Of a stretch of DNA of 15,871 nt, positions 13,387 through 15,871 are shown piece by piece. The stretch is from Treponema sp. (GTDB lineage Bacteria; Spirochaetota; Spirochaetia; Treponematales; Breznakiellaceae). Every line of letters begins with the position of its first letter. Position 1 is the first letter of the stretch. Location of the stretch: positions 1 through 15,871 of the forward strand of contig JAIRSD010000146.1 in assembly GCA_031255615.1 (NCBI GenBank), read 5' to 3'. The notes under the pieces were generated by a model. The model was not told the DNA's origin and did not search any database. It was given only the letters and a program-made list of their open reading frames with translations. The position numbers were made by a program, and so were the translations under genes.

Positions 13387-13630
13387 TTTTTTGCTGCCGC
13401 AAAAAACCGGGCTATCCGGGGCTCCGGCTTCGCCTCCGGCCCCGGCGCTTCGCGCCGGGTCTGCTCCGCACCCCTCCTATCCCTTGCGCTGCCCAAAAAT
13501 GGCCTCCTGCCATTTTTGGGCCTGGCGAGTTTTGGCGCGGAGCGCCAAAACTCAAGGGTTTCACCGGCAGTGTGGAGTTTCGCGCTCCGCCGCGAAACTC
13601 CGAAAACCACAACGCGCAGGCGTTGTGGTT
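13387..13630. repeat. Constant-linker/variable-stem hairpin array, copy A3 (reverse orientation)
   Basis: Hairpins in order: 13387-13406 (TTTTTTGC / GCAAAAAA), an imperfect GGGGC/GCCCC structure at about 13418-13443, 13441-13459 (CCCGGCGC / GCGCCGGG), 13492-13520 (12 bp, CCCAAAAATGGC arm), 13527-13553 (12 bp, GAGTTTTGGCGC arm), 13574-13601 (11 bp, GGAGTTTCGCG arm) and 13605-13630 (11 bp, AACCACAACGC arm). Linkers GGGCGCA (13380-13386), CCGGGCTATCC (13407-13417) and CTATCCCTTGCGC (13477-13489) are the reverse complements of those in A1 and A2. It lies between the ABC operon and the lipoprotein leader. Bases 13313-13380 hold nothing I recognise. Confidence 0.85.
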
Positions 13631-13651
13631 CCGCCTTCCCGCCCCGCCGCG

Positions 13652-13743
13652 TTGACAATTTTTCGCCCGGACAAAAATAAACTACAATTTTTCCAAAAAG
13701 AATCATTTTTATATTGCAAGATCTTCCTTTTTTTGAGTAGAAT
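13652..13743 (+). promoter_or_regulatory. Candidate promoters in the AT-rich leader of the lipoprotein gene
   Basis: Two candidates. First, a perfect -35 TTGACA (13652-13657) with AATAAA (13676-13681) at 18-bp spacing. Second, TTGCAA (13714-13719) with TAGAAT (13738-13743, 5/6) at 18-bp spacing. The base composition switches abruptly from GC-rich repeats to AT-rich sequence at about 13652. From either promoter the 5' leader of the lipoprotein mRNA would be about 250-310 nt. Confidence 0.45.
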
Positions 13744-13785
13744 ACGTTGCTCTATACGGTGCGGATGTTTTTCAAAAGAGGAGCG

Positions 13786-13806
13786 ATGTGTGCTAATTCC
13801 TTGTAG
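13786..13806 (+). other. Possible six-codon leader peptide
   Basis: ATG-TGT-GCT-AAT-TCC-TTG-TAG encodes MCANSL. It is preceded by a good Shine-Dalgarno sequence (GAGGAG, 13778-13783). It would only be transcribed from the upstream promoter candidates, not from the TATAAT at 13828. It may be a regulatory leader frame or chance. Confidence 0.3.
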
Positions 13807-13818
13807 TATAAAGAATTA

Positions 13819-13833
13819 CCCCCCCCGTATAAT
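13819..13833 (+). promoter_or_regulatory. Poly-C tract next to a perfect -10 box (possible phase-variable promoter)
   Basis: Eight C residues (13819-13826) and one G are followed by a perfect TATAAT (13828-13833). The only -35-like sequence at a plausible place is TTGTAG (13801-13806, 3/6), 21 bp from the -10 box. Changes in tract length would alter that spacing. Transcription from here would begin about 160 nt before the lipoprotein start codon. Confidence 0.45.
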
Positions 13834-13941
13834 ATTTGATACATATCCTTTAACTCCCGATAATCCCATCTCTTTTTTTTCTCCCCCTCTTTTTATTTGT
13901 TCCTTTGTTTGTTTTTTTATCCTCGGCCATAAACCCGGTAA

Positions 13942-13972
13942 ACATCTGGTTCCCTGGAACCGGTGTCTTTTT
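13942..13972 (+). terminator. Terminator/attenuator-like hairpin before the lipoprotein gene
   Basis: The core GGTTCC (13948-13953, read as GGTTCC around loop CT) pairs with GGAACC, extended outward by CTG/CGG and ACA/TGT pairs with one bulge, and is followed by C and five T residues (13968-13972). It lies 29 nt before the GTG start and 16 nt before its ribosome binding site. Because no gene ends just upstream, it is better seen as a leader structure than as the end of a transcript. Confidence 0.4.
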
Positions 13973-14000
13973 ATATTTTCCCATTTTAAGGAGAAAGAGA

Positions 14001-15871
14001 GTGAAAAAAGGAATTCCTTTCCGAATCTTCACCGTCCTTTTGGCGGTGTTGTTCATGGCAACCGGCTGTCCCTCGGGGATGGACAGCCCCTCCGGCGCGC
14101 CGGAGGAGGTCCGCGACGACCCCTCCCAGGGAGTCATGACGAAGGCCACGGCGGAGAAAGTCTTCGTCTATAGGGACGACGCCCGCGGCGGAGGGGTCGT
14201 AATCGAGCATTTCCTGAGCAATGAAGTCCTCAAGGATTATCTGGAGGGAAGGACCGCCCGCCAGGCAACGGGCGGCGGACGGCTCGAATTAAACATCAAG
14301 GCGATTGACGGGAAGCCGGTAACGCAGATTGCCGCCGGCGCGTTCAAGCCGACGAAAGATTATCCCGCAGACATCACCCAGGTGGTGAAGAAGGTCGTAC
14401 TGCCCGAGACGATCAACGCGCTGGGGGGGAGCATTTTTGCGGAGACGGCCTACCTGGTTGAGGTGGTGATTCCCCCGCAGGCGGTAGAGAAGATCAAGGA
14501 AACGATCAAAGAGGAGACGATAGCGAAGACGCTGGAAGCGAAGGCGGAGGAGCTGAGAGACGCGGGGACGCCGGAAGCGGAGATCGCTGCGGCCCTGGAA
14601 GAACTAAAGACGGAAGTGGAATCGAGCGTGGAGGCTTCGATAAACGATCTGGTAGCAGCGGTAGTGGTGAACGCGGTGGCGGAATCGGCTGTCCGGGTAG
14701 TGCTGGAGTCCGCGCCCGGAATGGAAGATACGGTCATCGTGGGGAAGGGAGAAGCGAGTGTGCCGGCGGGGGAAGCGGCGCCGGTATATCAGGCGCCGAC
14801 GGAAGCGCCCGAACTGCCGGCGGATATCGTTGTGCCGGATGACATTGTCGTGCCCGCGGATCCGCCCTCTGGCGGCTTAGGGTCTGGCTCCGGGTCAGGA
14901 TCTGGTTCGGGTTCCGGCTCTGGGTCAGGTTCTGGCTCTGATTGGACAGCTCCGACGCGGACAAGGATGGACAAACGGGATATTGCCGGACTGTTCGGCC
15001 CATCTTCCAACCAGGGCCTTCTAGCCCCCTTGACGATAACCGAGACCGACCAGTTTACCGGAACGGTTGTATGGGATCCCCCGCTAACGGCAGGATCTTT
15101 TGCGGCCAATACGGTGTACACCGCGACGATCACCCTTACGCCGAAGGGGAACTATACCTACCGGGGGCTTTCGGCGAACTTCTTCCGGGTGGCGGGGGCG
15201 AAAACCAGCAATGCGGCGGATTCCGGGGTGGTAACCGCGGTATTCCCCACCGTCCGCGTCGATAGCGTGGGTGATATTAACATCGCGATAACTGCGGCGA
15301 AGCAGGGCTACGGCGGGGGCGCCATCGTCCAGTTGAGCCCGGCTTTTTATAGCAGCGTGGGCGTTGATCACATTACCGTTGACCCTGACGCCGCCGATAA
15401 CACCGTAGCCTACACGATACGGGGAACGGGGAAAAATTCAAACGATGTGCTGCCGGTGGGAATATTCCTGGCCAACGACAACGTTACCCTGGATAATGTG
15501 AAGATTGACATTAACGGCTCCGATGCTGCCGCCAAAGCATCGCCGACGACGCAATGGACTCCTACAACGACTTATAAGGCAGGGGTTTTCATTGGCCGTT
15601 CCGACGACGGCACAAACCTGCTGGCCGGGGAGCACTTTGTTTCCAACAATATAAGCATCACCAATAGCAATATTCGCCTGGATGCCAACGGCAGTAATTC
15701 CCCCGATACATTTTTTGCCGGTGTTTTTGTCGTTGGTTTCTACGACAAAACTACCGGTGCGGTGGCAACAACAAAGAATATTACTATCGCCGACAACACC
15801 ATCTCGGCCACAGGATGGGGCACATCCGCTACACAGGGCATATACATAGGCGGATACGATTATACCGTTAA
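14001..15871 (+). CDS. Large surface lipoprotein with Gly-Ser linker and beta-helix (3' end beyond window)
   Basis: An open frame of 623 codons runs off the window. The GTG start at 14001 follows a good binding site (AAGGAG, 13988-13993). Residues 1-23 are a lipoprotein signal peptide (KK, hydrophobic core, MATGC with Cys23). Then: an N-terminal domain (about 40-157) that includes VVLPETINALGGSIF, similar to a single BspA-type leucine-rich unit; a Glu/Lys/Ala-rich probable coiled coil (about 158-217); a Pro-rich stretch; ten Gly-Ser pairs (294-313); a domain at about 344-418 with TVYTATITLTPKGNYTY and a following GLSANFF, a type I associate with repeated surface proteins of treponemes; and Asn/Ile-rich strands from about 420 (NVTLDNVKIDING, NNISITNSNIRLDANG, NITIADNTISATG) typical of a right-handed parallel beta-helix. 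It is probably anchored in the outer envelope. Function is unknown; polysaccharide binding or adhesion is a guess. Confidence 0.85.
   Translation, partial: MKKGIPFRIFTVLLAVLFMATGCPSGMDSPSGAPEEVRDDPSQGVMTKATAEKVFVYRDDARGGGVVIEHFLSNEVLKDYLEGRTARQATGGGRLELNIKAIDGKPVTQIAAGAFKPTKDYPADITQVVKKVVLPETINALGGSIFAETAYLVEVVIPPQAVEKIKETIKEETIAKTLEAKAEELRDAGTPEAEIAAALEELKTEVESSVEASINDLVAAVVVNAVAESAVRVVLESAPGMEDTVIVGKGEASVPAGEAAPVYQAPTEAPELPADIVVPDDIVVPADPPSGGLGSGSGSGSGSGSGSGSGSGSDWTAPTRTRMDKRDIAGLFGPSSNQGLLAPLTITETDQFTGTVVWDPPLTAGSFAANTVYTATITLTPKGNYTYRGLSANFFRVAGAKTSNAADSGVVTAVFPTVRVDSVGDINIAITAAKQGYGGGAIVQLSPAFYSSVGVDHITVDPDAADNTVAYTIRGTGKNSNDVLPVGIFLANDNVTLDNVKIDINGSDAAAKASPTTQWTPTTTYKAGVFIGRSDDGTNLLAGEHFVSNNISITNSNIRLDANGSNSPDTFFAGVFVVGFYDKTTGAVATTKNITIADNTISATGWGTSATQGIYIGGYDYTV
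14880..14939 (+). repeat. Gly-Ser dipeptide run, ten units, within the lipoprotein gene
   Basis: Sixty bases encode (Gly-Ser)x10. The codons vary (GGG, GGC, GGA, GGT with TCT, TCC, TCA, TCG), so it is not a perfect DNA repeat, although 12- and 18-base near-repeats exist. It forms a flexible linker between the coiled-coil/Pro-rich part and the downstream domains. Confidence 0.9.

Noticed and set aside
13391..14173. A 260-codon plus-strand frame from the third array into the lipoprotein gene
   Set aside because: It crosses repeats, the T-rich leader and the start of the lipoprotein in another frame, and its translation has no coherent domain.

Overview
The window looks like chromosomal DNA of a GC-rich spirochaete, most likely a treponeme of the termite-gut type. 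I infer this from the gene content: a def-fmt pair followed by a membrane-anchored PASTA protein, a fused AroD-AroE enzyme, a CPLC/GFCxxH zinc protein, and a large secreted lipoprotein with a beta-helix tail. Arrays of hairpin repeats fill the gaps. The genus is an inference from memory of these families; no rRNA or other phylogenetic marker is present.

Layout. 1-477: hairpin repeat remnant and a gene-free stretch. 478-1044: flavin reductase-like protein. 1045-1505: several palindromic repeats, then a probable promoter. 1506-4271: def, fmt (1-nt overlap) and a PASTA-domain membrane protein. 4272-5724: a dense hairpin array, the remnant of an AMP-forming acyl-CoA synthetase on the minus strand, and a second hairpin array. 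5725-7800: a secreted BamE-like protein and bifunctional 3-dehydroquinate dehydratase/shikimate dehydrogenase. 7976-9461: rpiA and a DUF6062-like zinc protein. 9561-13312: the two halves of a heterodimeric ABC exporter (1-nt overlap). 13313-14000: a third hairpin array and an AT-rich leader with promoter candidates and a poly-C tract. 14001 to the window end: a GTG-started surface lipoprotein, cut by the window edge. All intact genes are on the plus strand.

How the genes work together. def and fmt form the N-formylmethionine cycle: Fmt formylates initiator Met-tRNA and Def removes the formyl group. AroDE performs two consecutive steps of the shikimate pathway, and RpiA belongs to the pentose phosphate pathway that supplies its precursor. 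The ABC pair forms one asymmetric exporter: one subunit has a Walker B Asp where the catalytic Glu is expected, and the other has the Glu.

The most unusual content is the repeat system. Several hairpin families share constant linkers or constant stem bases, but their stems differ in sequence from copy to copy while both arms stay complementary. One 36-bp perfect palindrome of the same character lies in frame inside the first ABC transporter gene. A second point of interest is the leader of the lipoprotein gene, where eight C residues lie 1 nt upstream of a perfect TATAAT, suggesting possible phase variation.
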